From GCA-001735895 sp964651385 (lineage in GTDB: Bacteria > Pseudomonadota > Gammaproteobacteria > GCA-001735895), in NCBI GenBank assembly GCA_964651385.1, contig CAZYYM010000021.1, forward strand, positions 1 through 42,820: a DNA stretch of 42,820 bases, in the 5' to 3' direction. Of the stretch, positions 25,297 through 32,259 are shown piece by piece; the first letter of the stretch is position 1; every line of letters begins with the position of its first letter. Under the pieces are notes generated by a model. It did no database searches. It saw nothing but the letters and a program-made list of their open reading frames with translations, and had not been told where the DNA came from. The translations under genes and the position numbers were made by a program.

Positions 25297-26406
25297 ATGA
25301 AGGCTTATGATGTTGCAATTATCGGTGGGGGTCTGCTCGGTTCGGCTTTCGGATGGGGACTCGCCAACCGTGGCCTGCGCACTGTTGTATTCGACGAAGG
25401 CGACAATGCGATTCGTACTGCACGCGGCAATTTCGGCCTGGTCTGGGTTCAGGGAAAAGGAGTCGGCATGCCGGAGTATGCTCGTTGGTCGTTAGAATCT
25501 TCGCGCCAGTGGGCAGCATTTGCGGAACACTTAAAGCAGGAAACAGGGATTGATAGCTTCTATGAACAGCGTGGAGGATTTGTTATTTGTCTGGATGAAG
25601 ACGAATTCAATACCAACCTTAAATCGTTGGAAAGACTGAAGCGTGAATCATTCTCACAGGATTACGAATACCAGATCGTCGGCCAGACCGAACTGAAAAA
25701 ACTAATACCGCTGGTCGGTAATGTTGTCGGGGGTAGTTACTGCCCGCACGATGGCCACTGCAATCCGTTGCTGCTATTACGGGCTATGCACACCGGCTAT
25801 CTGAACAAGGGGGGTGAATATCGGCCGAATCACCACATTAGCCACATTCGTAGTCTTGCAGACGGTGGTTTCGAGTTGGCTACAGACCAGGGTAAAGTCG
25901 CAGCAGTCAGCGAGAAAGTGATAGTTTCGGCCGGTCACGGATCCGCCGACCTCGGTGTACAGCTTGGTCTGGATATACCAATTATCCCGGATCAGGGTCA
26001 GGTATTGGTCACCGAAAAGGTCGAGCCAATCCTGAAATATCCAACCAACTATGTCCGCCAGACTGACGAGGGCAGTTTTTTACTCGGCCCTTCGAGCAGA
26101 GATGTTGGCTACAGTTTAGACACCAACCCGCTAACCTTAAAGGAAATAGCCCAACGCTGTATCAGGGCTTTCCCGAAACTCGAATCCCTACGCATCCAAC
26201 GTAGCTGGGCTGCGCTTCGCGTGATGACGCCGGACGGCTTTCCGGTTTATCAGCAATCGGATAGCCACCCCGGGGCATTTTCATTTACCTGTCACAGTGG
26301 TGTGACTCTGGCTGCCATCCATGCACTTAAAGTCAGTCAATGGGTTAAAGCAAGTGTTATACCCGACCAATATGGGATTTTTCATCCACGGCGGTTCCAT
26401 GTTTGA
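25297..26406 (+). CDS. FAD-dependent oxidoreductase, OoxB/HcnC-like subunit
   Basis: A 369-residue D-amino-acid-oxidase-type flavoprotein. The N-terminal FAD motif is VAIIGGGLLGSAFGWGLANR (Gly 10, 12 and 15). The typical C-terminal block is SWAALRVMTPDGFPVYQQ, then FTCHSGVTLAAIHA with the His-Ser-Gly that contacts flavin in this group. It resembles the beta subunit of dye-linked proline/opine dehydrogenases and HcnC of hydrogen cyanide synthase. It overlaps the next gene by 8 bp. With the following two genes it forms a heterotrimeric membrane-associated dehydrogenase that passes electrons on rather than making H2O2. The substrate is unknown. Confidence 0.85.
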   Translation: MKAYDVAIIGGGLLGSAFGWGLANRGLRTVVFDEGDNAIRTARGNFGLVWVQGKGVGMPEYARWSLESSRQWAAFAEHLKQETGIDSFYEQRGGFVICLDEDEFNTNLKSLERLKRESFSQDYEYQIVGQTELKKLIPLVGNVVGGSYCPHDGHCNPLLLLRAMHTGYLNKGGEYRPNHHISHIRSLADGGFELATDQGKVAAVSEKVIVSAGHGSADLGVQLGLDIPIIPDQGQVLVTEKVEPILKYPTNYVRQTDEGSFLLGPSSRDVGYSLDTNPLTLKEIAQRCIRAFPKLESLRIQRSWAALRVMTPDGFPVYQQSDSHPGAFSFTCHSGVTLAAIHALKVSQWVKASVIPDQYGIFHPRRFHV

Positions 26407-26704
26407 ACGGTTACAACCGATAATCAATCCGGTCAGAATTCGGTTCGAGGATCAGGATATTACTGCTGAATCGGGTGATACAGTGGCGGCTGCACTACTC
26501 AGTTCGGGTGTTTTAATATTCCGCGAATCTACCGGTTCGAATAATGCTCGAGGTCCTTTTTGCATGATTGGTAACTGCTTCGAATGTCTGGTCGAGATAG
26601 ACGGTGTGCCAAATATACAGGCATGCCAGGAACGCGTGCGTGACGGTATGCTGGTGCGTATACAATGTGGCATAACCCGGTTTGAGGTCGACGGTGAATC
26701 CTGA
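26399..26704 (+). CDS. Small [2Fe-2S] subunit, OoxA-N/HcnA-like
   Basis: A 101-residue ferredoxin-like protein. The cysteine pattern is C55-x4-C60-x2-C63 with a fourth at C76, the plant-type [2Fe-2S] arrangement of HcnA and of the small subunit of opine and hydroxyproline dehydrogenases. The region ITAESGDTVAAALLSSG precedes the cluster as expected. The frame is open upstream to 26321, but the ATG at 26399 gives the family N-terminus (PVRIRFEDQDI) and overlaps the upstream stop by 8 bp. It is coupled at both ends to the flavoprotein genes. Confidence 0.85.
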   Translation: MFERLQPIINPVRIRFEDQDITAESGDTVAAALLSSGVLIFRESTGSNNARGPFCMIGNCFECLVEIDGVPNIQACQERVRDGMLVRIQCGITRFEVDGES

Positions 26705-28097
26705 TGTATTGATCGTCGGAGCGGGTCCAGCGGGTATGTCGGCAGCACTGGCCATCAACGCTGCTGGTGCAGTGGTTCGGGTTGTAGAAGAACAACCTGC
26801 CGCAGGTGGACAGGTTTATCGCGCAATTGACCGGATAAGCCGAAAGCACCCCGAAAATCTAAAACTCTATGGCAGCGATTACGCTCGCGGTTTGTCTATT
26901 AGCCGCCAGTTCAGGGAGGCAAATATTGAAGTTTCATACTCAGCCCGAGTATGGGATATCTGCTTTGAAAATAACAGACCCGCGGTTGGTTTGTTGGAGG
27001 GGGATCAAGCCAGCTATTGCTATCCCCGCCATATCGTTCTGGCGACCGGAGCAATGGAGCGGCCAACACCATTCCCCGGCTGGACCCTACCCGGCGTCAT
27101 GACCGTTGGCGCTGCGCAGACGCTTTTCAAGGAGTCAGCGCTATTACCTGAATCCTCATCTGTCATCGCAGGCACCGGCCCCCTGGTCTACCTGTTCGTT
27201 AAGCAAATGATCGCCGCCGGACGCAAACCGAAATTAATTCTGGATACCGGTCCGCGATCGGTATCTCTGTCCAACTGTGGTAAATTATTTCGCGCATCGA
27301 TAACCAACATGAACGCTTTATACAAAGGTTGGTCATGGTTGCAGGAAATAAAACAGGCTGGAATCGAACGGCTCACCGGCGTGACATCGATAACAGCAAG
27401 AGGAGGTGAGCGCTTACAATCGGTTGAATATAGGCGGGGGAATAGAAGCTTTGAAATCGACACCGATTTACTGCTGGTTCACGACGGTGTGATTCCCAAT
27501 AGCCATTTGGCAATGGCTGCAGGCTGTGAACACCGCTGGAATTCGTTTCAGCGCTACTGGTCACCCCTACTCGATAGGCAGGGTTTAAGTAGTCAACCTG
27601 CCATCTCGATATGCGGAGATAGCGCGGGCATTGCCGGAGTCGATGCAGCGACCTGCTCGGGAGCTGTAACCGGCTGGAACGTAGCAAAGTTATTGAGCTT
27701 TATTGACCAGGTCCGGTGCCAGTCTGAAACATCGCAAAACAGGCAATCGATAACGCGAATTTCGACCTTACGACGATTTATCGATAGCCACTATCTGCCG
27801 TTTGAATATTTTCAAATACCACCTGATGACGACACCGTCGTCTGTCGATGCGAACAGATAAGCGTTGGCGATATTCGGCAAGTCGCCACAATTGGGTGCA
27901 TGGGTCCAAACCAGGCCAAGGCTTTCACCCGCTGCGGAATGGGACCCTGTATGGGGCGTCAATGCGGCAATACCGTTAGCCAGTTATTTGCGAAATTCCA
28001 TGACAGGTCAGTAGCTGAAATCGGATATTATCGGATTCGACCTCCGCTTAAACCTTTGACTTTGAAACAACTATCAAACCTAGATCTAACTCAATAG
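26694..28097 (+). CDS. FAD/NAD-type oxidoreductase with C-terminal [2Fe-2S], OoxA/HcnB-like subunit
   Basis: The large electron-transfer subunit, 467 residues from a GTG at 26694 that overlaps the small subunit gene by 11 bp. An earlier TTG at 26682 is less likely. It begins with the FAD motif VLIVGAGPAGMSAALA and has a second nucleotide fold (GTGPLVYLFVKQM). The C-terminus has a BFD-like cysteine domain: VVCRCEQIS, GCMGPNQAKAFTRCGMG, PCMGRQCG. This matches the alpha subunit of opine/proline dehydrogenases and HcnB. The gene order here is C-A-B in Hcn terms, unlike hcnABC, which argues against cyanide synthesis. Confidence 0.87.
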   Translation: MNPDVLIVGAGPAGMSAALAINAAGAVVRVVEEQPAAGGQVYRAIDRISRKHPENLKLYGSDYARGLSISRQFREANIEVSYSARVWDICFENNRPAVGLLEGDQASYCYPRHIVLATGAMERPTPFPGWTLPGVMTVGAAQTLFKESALLPESSSVIAGTGPLVYLFVKQMIAAGRKPKLILDTGPRSVSLSNCGKLFRASITNMNALYKGWSWLQEIKQAGIERLTGVTSITARGGERLQSVEYRRGNRSFEIDTDLLLVHDGVIPNSHLAMAAGCEHRWNSFQRYWSPLLDRQGLSSQPAISICGDSAGIAGVDAATCSGAVTGWNVAKLLSFIDQVRCQSETSQNRQSITRISTLRRFIDSHYLPFEYFQIPPDDDTVVCRCEQISVGDIRQVATIGCMGPNQAKAFTRCGMGPCMGRQCGNTVSQLFAKFHDRSVAEIGYYRIRPPLKPLTLKQLSNLDLTQ

Positions 28098-28269
28098 ATG
28101 ATAGTTTCAAGCCGATATTCGCTCTGATCCAACCCTGATACATCGGGTTGCGGGAAAAAGTCGATCGGTACCATGTCAAGTCCGAACTTGCCTCCCGCTA
28201 TTAGCATTCCATCTGCGTCGACTGAGCGACTTCATAAAATCCTGCAATCTCACGCCTACCAAATATCAT
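28091..28269 (-). pseudogene. Frameshifted coding remnant of unknown family
   Basis: On the minus strand two frames read like one broken protein. From 28269: MIFGRREIAGFYEVAQSTQ then a stop. From about 28230: SVDADGMLIAGGKFGLDMVP, IDFFPQPDVSGLDQ, SEYRLETIIY, ending in TGA at 28091-28093. The frames overlap around a QSTQ/SVDADG junction, as expected for a one-base shift. The remaining gap up to 28412 has no gene. I do not recognise the family, and it could be chance. It lies 3' to 3' against the dehydrogenase operon. Confidence 0.3.
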
Positions 28270-28412
28270 CCTGGAAAACGCAGTAGGCTCATGCGAATTA
28301 TGCTTCACCAATCTGCCCTACTTACAAATCCGAAAAACTCTTGACCAACATCATTTGATCTAGACCGGCGCCCTGATATAGTAATCGCCTGGTTTGACAA
28401 CCCCTATTCTCT
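28270..28412. other. Leader region of the DUF1538 operon
   Basis: No gene seen. With the remnant next to it this makes a 315-bp stretch without an intact gene. A TTGACC occurs at 28341-28346 and TTTGACAA at about 28393-28400, but no matching -10 box at the right distance. The operon promoter must lie here or just upstream. Confidence 0.3.
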
Positions 28413-29144
28413 ATGAAAGCACTCAAGGCTATTATTTCAGCATTGTTCGAAAGCCTGCGTGATTTACTCCCCATCATTGTCGTGATCGGTTTTTTCCAGT
28501 TGGTAGTATTGCAACAGCCTATACCCAATTTTGGTGAGATAACACTGGGTTTTGTTTTTGTGGTTATCGGTTTAACCCTGTTCGTCAAGGGATTGAATAT
28601 GGGACTGTTTCCGATTGGCGAGACTATGGCGTATGCTTTTGCCAGTAAGGGCAGCCTGTTCTGGTTACTGGCATTTGGTTTCGCTCTGGGTTTCGGTACC
28701 ACGGTGGCCGAACCTGCTTTGATCGCTGTGGCGGCTGAAGCAGCGTCCGTGGCAGCGGTCGGTGATATAATTGAAAACAGCGAGGCTTCGAAAGATGCCT
28801 ACGCTTTCGGACTACGCATTACCGTCGCGGTATCGGTGGGTTTCGCGATTGTCATCGGTGTATTTCGTATCATCAAAGGATGGCCTATTCAGTATTTGAT
28901 TATCGGTGGCTATATTGCCGTAGTGATTATGACAGTGTTTGCACCGAAGGAGATTATCGGCATTGCCTATGACTCGGGTGGTGTGACGACTTCGACCATC
29001 ACCGTGCCGCTAGTAACGGCGTTGGGTGTCGGCCTGGCCAGTTCAATAAAAGGACGTAACCCGATGATTGATGGTTTCGGCCTAATCGCTTTTGCTTCAC
29101 TGACGCCGATAATATTTGTCATGGCTTACGGCATGGTTGTTTGA
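28413..29144 (+). CDS. DUF1538 family membrane protein, subunit A
   Basis: A 243-residue integral membrane protein with about seven hydrophobic segments and almost no soluble part. DUF1538 landmarks are DLLPIIVVIGFFQLVVLQQP, GLNMGLFPIGETMAYAF, GFGTTVAEPALIAVAAEA, YDSGGVTTSTITVPLVTALG and GRNPMIDGFGLIAFASLTPI. Polar, helix-breaking motifs inside hydrophobic stretches (TTVAEPAL, YDSGGVTTST) look like re-entrant ion or substrate sites of transporters. It is the first gene of a four-gene operon, seven bases before its paralog. I know of no experimentally established function for this family. Confidence 0.85.
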   Translation: MKALKAIISALFESLRDLLPIIVVIGFFQLVVLQQPIPNFGEITLGFVFVVIGLTLFVKGLNMGLFPIGETMAYAFASKGSLFWLLAFGFALGFGTTVAEPALIAVAAEAASVAAVGDIIENSEASKDAYAFGLRITVAVSVGFAIVIGVFRIIKGWPIQYLIIGGYIAVVIMTVFAPKEIIGIAYDSGGVTTSTITVPLVTALGVGLASSIKGRNPMIDGFGLIAFASLTPIIFVMAYGMVV

Positions 29145-29151
29145 ACCGGCT

Positions 29152-29937
29152 ATGCAGGTAATCATCGATCTATTACTGACCATCGTCGCCACTATTAAGG
29201 ATGTGCTGCCGATTGCGCTGGTTATATTCGGCTTTCAATGGCTGGTATTGCGTAAACCGGTTCCTCATTTTAAAAAGATTGTAACTGGATTTTTTCTGGT
29301 TTTACTCGGTCTAGGATTTTTCCTTGAAGGTTTGAATACTGCACTTTTCCCCCTCGGCAAGTTAATGGCTGAACAATTAACCGACCCGGCATTTATTCTG
29401 GCCAAAGCTTCAGGAACCACGCTGAACTGGTGGAATTACAAGTGGGTTTATCTATTTGCATTCGCCATCGGTTTTTCAACCACTATCGCCGAACCGTCAT
29501 TGTTGGCCGTAGCGATTAAGGCCAATCGGGTTTCGGCCGGTAGCATTGGCGTCTGGGGATTACGAATTGCCGTCGCCATTGGGGTTGCTATTGGCATCGC
29601 GCTTGGCGTTTATCGTATCGTAACCGGCACTCCACTATACTGGTACATAGTCACCGGGTATGTATTTGTGGTGATACAGACTCTAAATGCACCCAGATTG
29701 ATTATCGCGCTGGCTTACGATTCCGGCGGCGTTACTACATCAACCGTTACCGTGCCACTGGTAGCCGCTCTTGGTCTCGGGCTTTCCAGCACAGTGCCCG
29801 GACGCAACCCTTTATTCGATGGTTTCGGCCTGATTGCATTTGCCAGCCTGTTTCCGATTATGTCTGTGATGGCTTATGCTCAGCTATCTGAGTGGCTGAG
29901 CAAACACAGCAAACAACCTCCAACACGGGAGAGATAA
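29152..29937 (+). CDS. DUF1538 family membrane protein, subunit B
   Basis: A 261-residue paralog of the preceding gene: KDVLPIALVIFGFQWLVLRK, GLNTALFPLGKLMA, GFSTTIAEPSLLAVAIKA, YDSGGVTTSTVTVPLVAALG and GRNPLFDGFGLIAFASLFPI line up one to one. The conserved Thr-Thr-x-Ala-Glu-Pro and Tyr-Asp-Ser-Gly-Gly-Val-Thr-Thr-Ser-Thr motifs are kept in both, so both halves may contribute to one heterodimeric pore. The frame is open to 29116, inside the previous gene; the ATG at 29152 aligns with the start of subunit A. A hydrophilic tail (SKHSKQPPTRER) follows the last helix. Confidence 0.83.
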   Translation: MQVIIDLLLTIVATIKDVLPIALVIFGFQWLVLRKPVPHFKKIVTGFFLVLLGLGFFLEGLNTALFPLGKLMAEQLTDPAFILAKASGTTLNWWNYKWVYLFAFAIGFSTTIAEPSLLAVAIKANRVSAGSIGVWGLRIAVAIGVAIGIALGVYRIVTGTPLYWYIVTGYVFVVIQTLNAPRLIIALAYDSGGVTTSTVTVPLVAALGLGLSSTVPGRNPLFDGFGLIAFASLFPIMSVMAYAQLSEWLSKHSKQPPTRER

Positions 29938-29941
29938 TTAT

Positions 29942-30292
29942 ATGCATTTTAAACTAATCATTGCATTCACCGAGGAATCGATTACCGATAAAATCGTCGA
30001 TGCCGCCCGCGACAAGGGCGCGACCGGTTCGACGGTAATTTCCAGCGCCCGCGGCGAAGGCATCAATGTCGCTAAGACATTTCTCGGATTGAGCCTGGAT
30101 ACGCAAAGGGATGTGATTTTATTCCTGGTGGAAGAACACCTCTGCCGTGACATACTCGAAACCATTGCCAATTGCGGCGAATTCGAAGCCAACCCGGGCT
30201 CCGGTATCGCCTTTAGCATTGACGTCGACGATGCTGTCGGGGTCACCCACCAGGTCAGTCAGTTATGTGGCATTATTGAGGAAGATATATGA
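29942..30292 (+). CDS. PII-like signalling protein
   Basis: A 116-residue ferredoxin-like protein of the GlnB/PII superfamily. The pattern LIIAFTEESITDKIVDAARD, KGATGSTVISSARG at the N-terminus, and a C-terminal GEFEANPGSGIAFSIDVDDA, which corresponds to the GKIGDGKIFV-V block of PII, support this. The T-loop region is short and lacks the uridylylated Tyr context of GlnB, so it is a PII-like protein rather than a nitrogen PII. Such proteins bind adenine nucleotides or small ligands and gate transporters encoded next to them. It lies five bases after subunit B and overlaps the CBS gene by four bases. Confidence 0.78.
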   Translation: MHFKLIIAFTEESITDKIVDAARDKGATGSTVISSARGEGINVAKTFLGLSLDTQRDVILFLVEEHLCRDILETIANCGEFEANPGSGIAFSIDVDDAVGVTHQVSQLCGIIEEDI

Positions 30293-30696
30293 ATACTAAA
30301 CCTGTAGTCCGCGTACGCGATGTAATGAGAACGGAGTTTGATTTAATTGATGGAATTAACACGGTCGCCGAAGCCCTGAAAAACTCGAAGCATCCCGAAA
30401 CCAAGTGCTTCCTGGTCGATAAGCGGCACGATGACGATGAATACGGAATCGTATTATTGTCAGACATTGCTAAAAATGTGCTCGCCAAAAACAAATCACC
30501 TGGCCGTGTCAATATTTATGAAATCATGTCAAAGCCCGTTTTCAGTGTCCATTCCGATATGGATATCCGCTACTGTACACGATTATTCGACACCTTCGGC
30601 CTCAATCGCGCACCGGTGATAGATAACAAACAGGTCATCGGCGTGGTTGGTTACACCGATATCGTATTGCGCGGTGTGCGTGATCAACTGACCTGA
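30289..30696 (+). CDS. CBS-domain-pair protein
   Basis: A 135-residue protein made of two CBS motifs: VRVRDVMRTEFDLIDGINTV, FLVDKRHDDDEYGIVLLSDI for the first, and NIYEIMSKPVFSVHSDMDI, GLNRAPVIDNKQVIGVVGYT for the second. A CBS pair (Bateman module) usually binds AMP, ATP or related ligands. The ATG overlaps the PII-like gene stop (ATGA), which implies stoichiometric production. It ends the DUF1538 operon and is convergent with the repeat-protein genes, 23 bp away. A regulatory role over the membrane subunits is inferred. Confidence 0.87.
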   Translation: MNTKPVVRVRDVMRTEFDLIDGINTVAEALKNSKHPETKCFLVDKRHDDDEYGIVLLSDIAKNVLAKNKSPGRVNIYEIMSKPVFSVHSDMDIRYCTRLFDTFGLNRAPVIDNKQVIGVVGYTDIVLRGVRDQLT

Positions 30697-30719
30697 CGGA
30701 TATTTGGTCAGTTACTTGA

Positions 30720-31412
30720 CTAGTCGGCAACTGGAGCAGCCGCTGTTCTAGCCTGAGGTAAGCCTCTATTCATCATATTGAAAAAGGGTTGCATGGATTG
30801 CGGGTTTGTCATCCAGACTATCTTCGGTGTATACCAGTTAGGATCGGCCATCTGCGTCATTGGCTGATAAAAAGTTGGGTTCGCCAAAGCGGTTATCCAT
30901 TTATTATAATAAGCCGGATCCGACATTTTTGTAAATGGCTGATAGGTCGCTGGGTTCATAGAGGCGGCCATCCAGTTAAAATACATGTTTGGATTCATGA
31001 AGCGAGTCATCACTCGGCTCTTCTTGTTGATGTCTGTCATGCCTTTGATCCAGGTATCCCACATCACGGGTTCAGACGCACATTTGGTCATGACATGCAT
31101 TGTATGAGGATCATTCAAAGCCGCCATCAACCCCATAAATTTGACAGGGTCAGCGATAGTATCCGCCATCACTTCCATATCGGTAAAAGCCTGGAGATAT
31201 GGACGAATCAGCTCAAATTTCTCGGCATCAGCGTTCTGGCATTGACCGTAATACTGTTTGGCCAGATCAAATCGATGCTGGGTCCCATCAATTGAGGGAA
31301 CATCTGTTGTAGGTTTCTGCCCATTATCGGTTTCGGCAGCATGCAGGTATGAACCTGCAGCTACCACGACCAATACAAACGCTACTTTACGACTCAGTTT
31401 CAATATTTTCAT
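30720..31412 (-). CDS. Exported protein built of 12-13-residue Asn/Asp-Pro repeats
   Basis: A 230-residue protein with a signal peptide (about 1-25, MKILKLSRKVAFVLVVVAAG). From residue 88 to 215 it consists of about ten tandem units of 12-13 residues, each starting [D/N/E]-P and often with an aromatic or Met at the fifth position: NPNMYFNWMAASM, NPATYQPFTKMS, DPAYYNKWITALA, NPTFYQPMTQMA, DPNWYTPKIVWMT. It is rich in Met, Asn, Pro and Tyr, with two or three Cys near the N-terminal part. A longer frame opens at TTG 31430, but GGAGGAG followed by ATG at 31412 decides the start. It lies 30 bp downstream of a gene for a similar repeat protein. Function unknown. Confidence 0.8.
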   Translation of the reverse strand: MKILKLSRKVAFVLVVVAAGSYLHAAETDNGQKPTTDVPSIDGTQHRFDLAKQYYGQCQNADAEKFELIRPYLQAFTDMEVMADTIADPVKFMGLMAALNDPHTMHVMTKCASEPVMWDTWIKGMTDINKKSRVMTRFMNPNMYFNWMAASMNPATYQPFTKMSDPAYYNKWITALANPTFYQPMTQMADPNWYTPKIVWMTNPQSMQPFFNMMNRGLPQARTAAAPVAD

Positions 31413-31442
31413 TTTTATCAACTCCTCCAATTTCGGATTGAT

Positions 31443-32039
31443 TTATTGCTGAGCTTGCGGTTTAGCCGGTTGCGCAGGCATTTGCATCCAGGCTTTTGGA
31501 TCGAAAAAGTTGAACGCGGCAGTGGTGCCTTGTGCTGCACCCGTATATGAGGCTGGATTCATCCATTGCATATAAGTATTCGGATCCATGAAAGTTACGT
31601 AATTGGCAGTATTAAGCGGCTGCATATAAGTATTCGGGTTCATGAATTGCATATATGCCATCAGATTCATCATCTGCATATAGGCGTTAGGGTTCATCAT
31701 TTCACCGTAAGAAGCCGGATTCATCCAGGCCATCATATTTTCTGGATTAGCGAACTGCATGTAAAACTGAGGGTTCATAAACTGGCCGTAAGTCGCAGGA
31801 TTCATGAATGCAGTGTAATTACTCGGATTCATGAAAACTTTCCAGCCTTCAGGACGCGCGAGATTCATTGAACTAACATTTTGCTGATTACCCATCATCG
31901 GCATCATTTTCATCCATTCCATCGGATTAAAGGTATTTGCAGCAGGCGGTTGTGTTTGGGTGGTTGCTTCGGTTGCGGACGCAGTGCCCATTGCGGCAGT
32001 AACTGTAAGCATCAAGGCGATTAATATTTTGTGTAGCAT
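31443..32039 (-). CDS. Exported Met-rich nonapeptide-repeat protein
   Basis: A 198-residue protein with a signal peptide (1-22, ending GTASA). Residues 70-168 are eleven uninterrupted nine-residue repeats with consensus M-N-P-x-x-Y-x-x-F/W/M: MNPSNYTAF, MNPATYGQF, MNPQFYMQF, ANPENMMAW, MNPASYGEM, MNPNAYMQM, MNLMAYMQF, MNPNTYMQP, LNTANYVTF, MDPNTYMQW, MNPASYTGA. The mature protein has no Cys and is extremely rich in Met, Asn, Pro and Tyr. The tail is Pro/Gln/Ala-rich. The repeats could form a regular solenoid or a metal- or methionine-rich surface layer; nothing in the sequence settles this. It is the first gene of a pair with the 12-13-residue repeat protein. Confidence 0.82.
   Translation of the reverse strand: MLHKILIALMLTVTAAMGTASATEATTQTQPPAANTFNPMEWMKMMPMMGNQQNVSSMNLARPEGWKVFMNPSNYTAFMNPATYGQFMNPQFYMQFANPENMMAWMNPASYGEMMNPNAYMQMMNLMAYMQFMNPNTYMQPLNTANYVTFMDPNTYMQWMNPASYTGAAQGTTAAFNFFDPKAWMQMPAQPAKPQAQQ
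31536..31832. repeat. Eleven tandem 27-bp units (nonapeptide repeat)
   Basis: The coding segment of the nonapeptide protein is an imperfect tandem array of eleven 27-bp units. A core of about ten bases around CATGAA or CATCCA (minus strand Met-Asn-Pro codons) recurs in each unit. Units differ at many positions, so the array is old or selected at the protein level rather than a recent slippage product. Confidence 0.8.
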
Positions 32040-32077
32040 ATCGAAATCCGCCGTATAAAGTTGAGGCTTAATACTAT

Positions 32078-32101
32078 ATTAGTATTTATTAATATACTAA
32101 T
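32078..32101. promoter_or_regulatory. AT-rich inverted repeat upstream of the repeat-protein pair
   Basis: Arms ATTAGTAT (32078-32085) and ATACTAAT (32094-32101) are separated by TTATTAAT. It lies 40-60 bp before the start of the nonapeptide-repeat gene on the minus strand, the usual place for a promoter or operator, in the most AT-rich stretch of this region. It could be a regulator site; no binding protein can be named. Confidence 0.45.
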
Positions 32102-32203
32102 TTAATAAATCAATGGGAGGCTAAGAAATATTTATTACCGGGTTAAATCTGGAACTGGAAATGTGCAATGGTCATAAAAATTGAGATATATGGGCTTAAG
32201 TAG

Positions 32204-32235
32204 AACGAAAGGCTCCTTTAACGGAGCCTTTCGTT
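32204..32235 (-). terminator. Strong hairpin terminator after the collagen-like gene
   Basis: A perfect 13-bp stem (32204-32216 with 32223-32235, AACGAAAGGCTCC arms) and a six-base loop, starting 24 bp after the stop codon of the collagen-like gene. The terminal U tract on the minus strand is short and broken, so efficiency may depend on the stem. It also separates that gene from the downstream repeat-protein pair. Confidence 0.75.
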
Positions 32236-32259
32236 AAATGCACTTATTAGTTACCTAGT

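Noticed and set aside
25297..28097. Hydrogen cyanide synthase operon hcnABC
   Set aside because: All three subunit types are present, but gene order is C-A-B and opine/proline dehydrogenases share the same architecture, so cyanide synthesis cannot be claimed.
29116..29151. Extended N-terminus of DUF1538 subunit B from a TTG at 29116
   Set aside because: It would overlap subunit A by 29 bp and does not align with the paralog; ATG at 29152 aligns well.
31536..31832. CRISPR-like regular spacing
   Set aside because: The 27-bp periodicity is protein-coding tandem repeat without unique spacers between identical repeats.
31258..31871. Plus-strand open frames of 101 and 64 codons (31566-31871, 31258-31452) with His/Ile/Arg-rich repeats
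   Set aside because: They are antisense shadows of the minus-strand repeat genes; signal peptides, ribosome sites and meaningful periodicity are on the minus strand.
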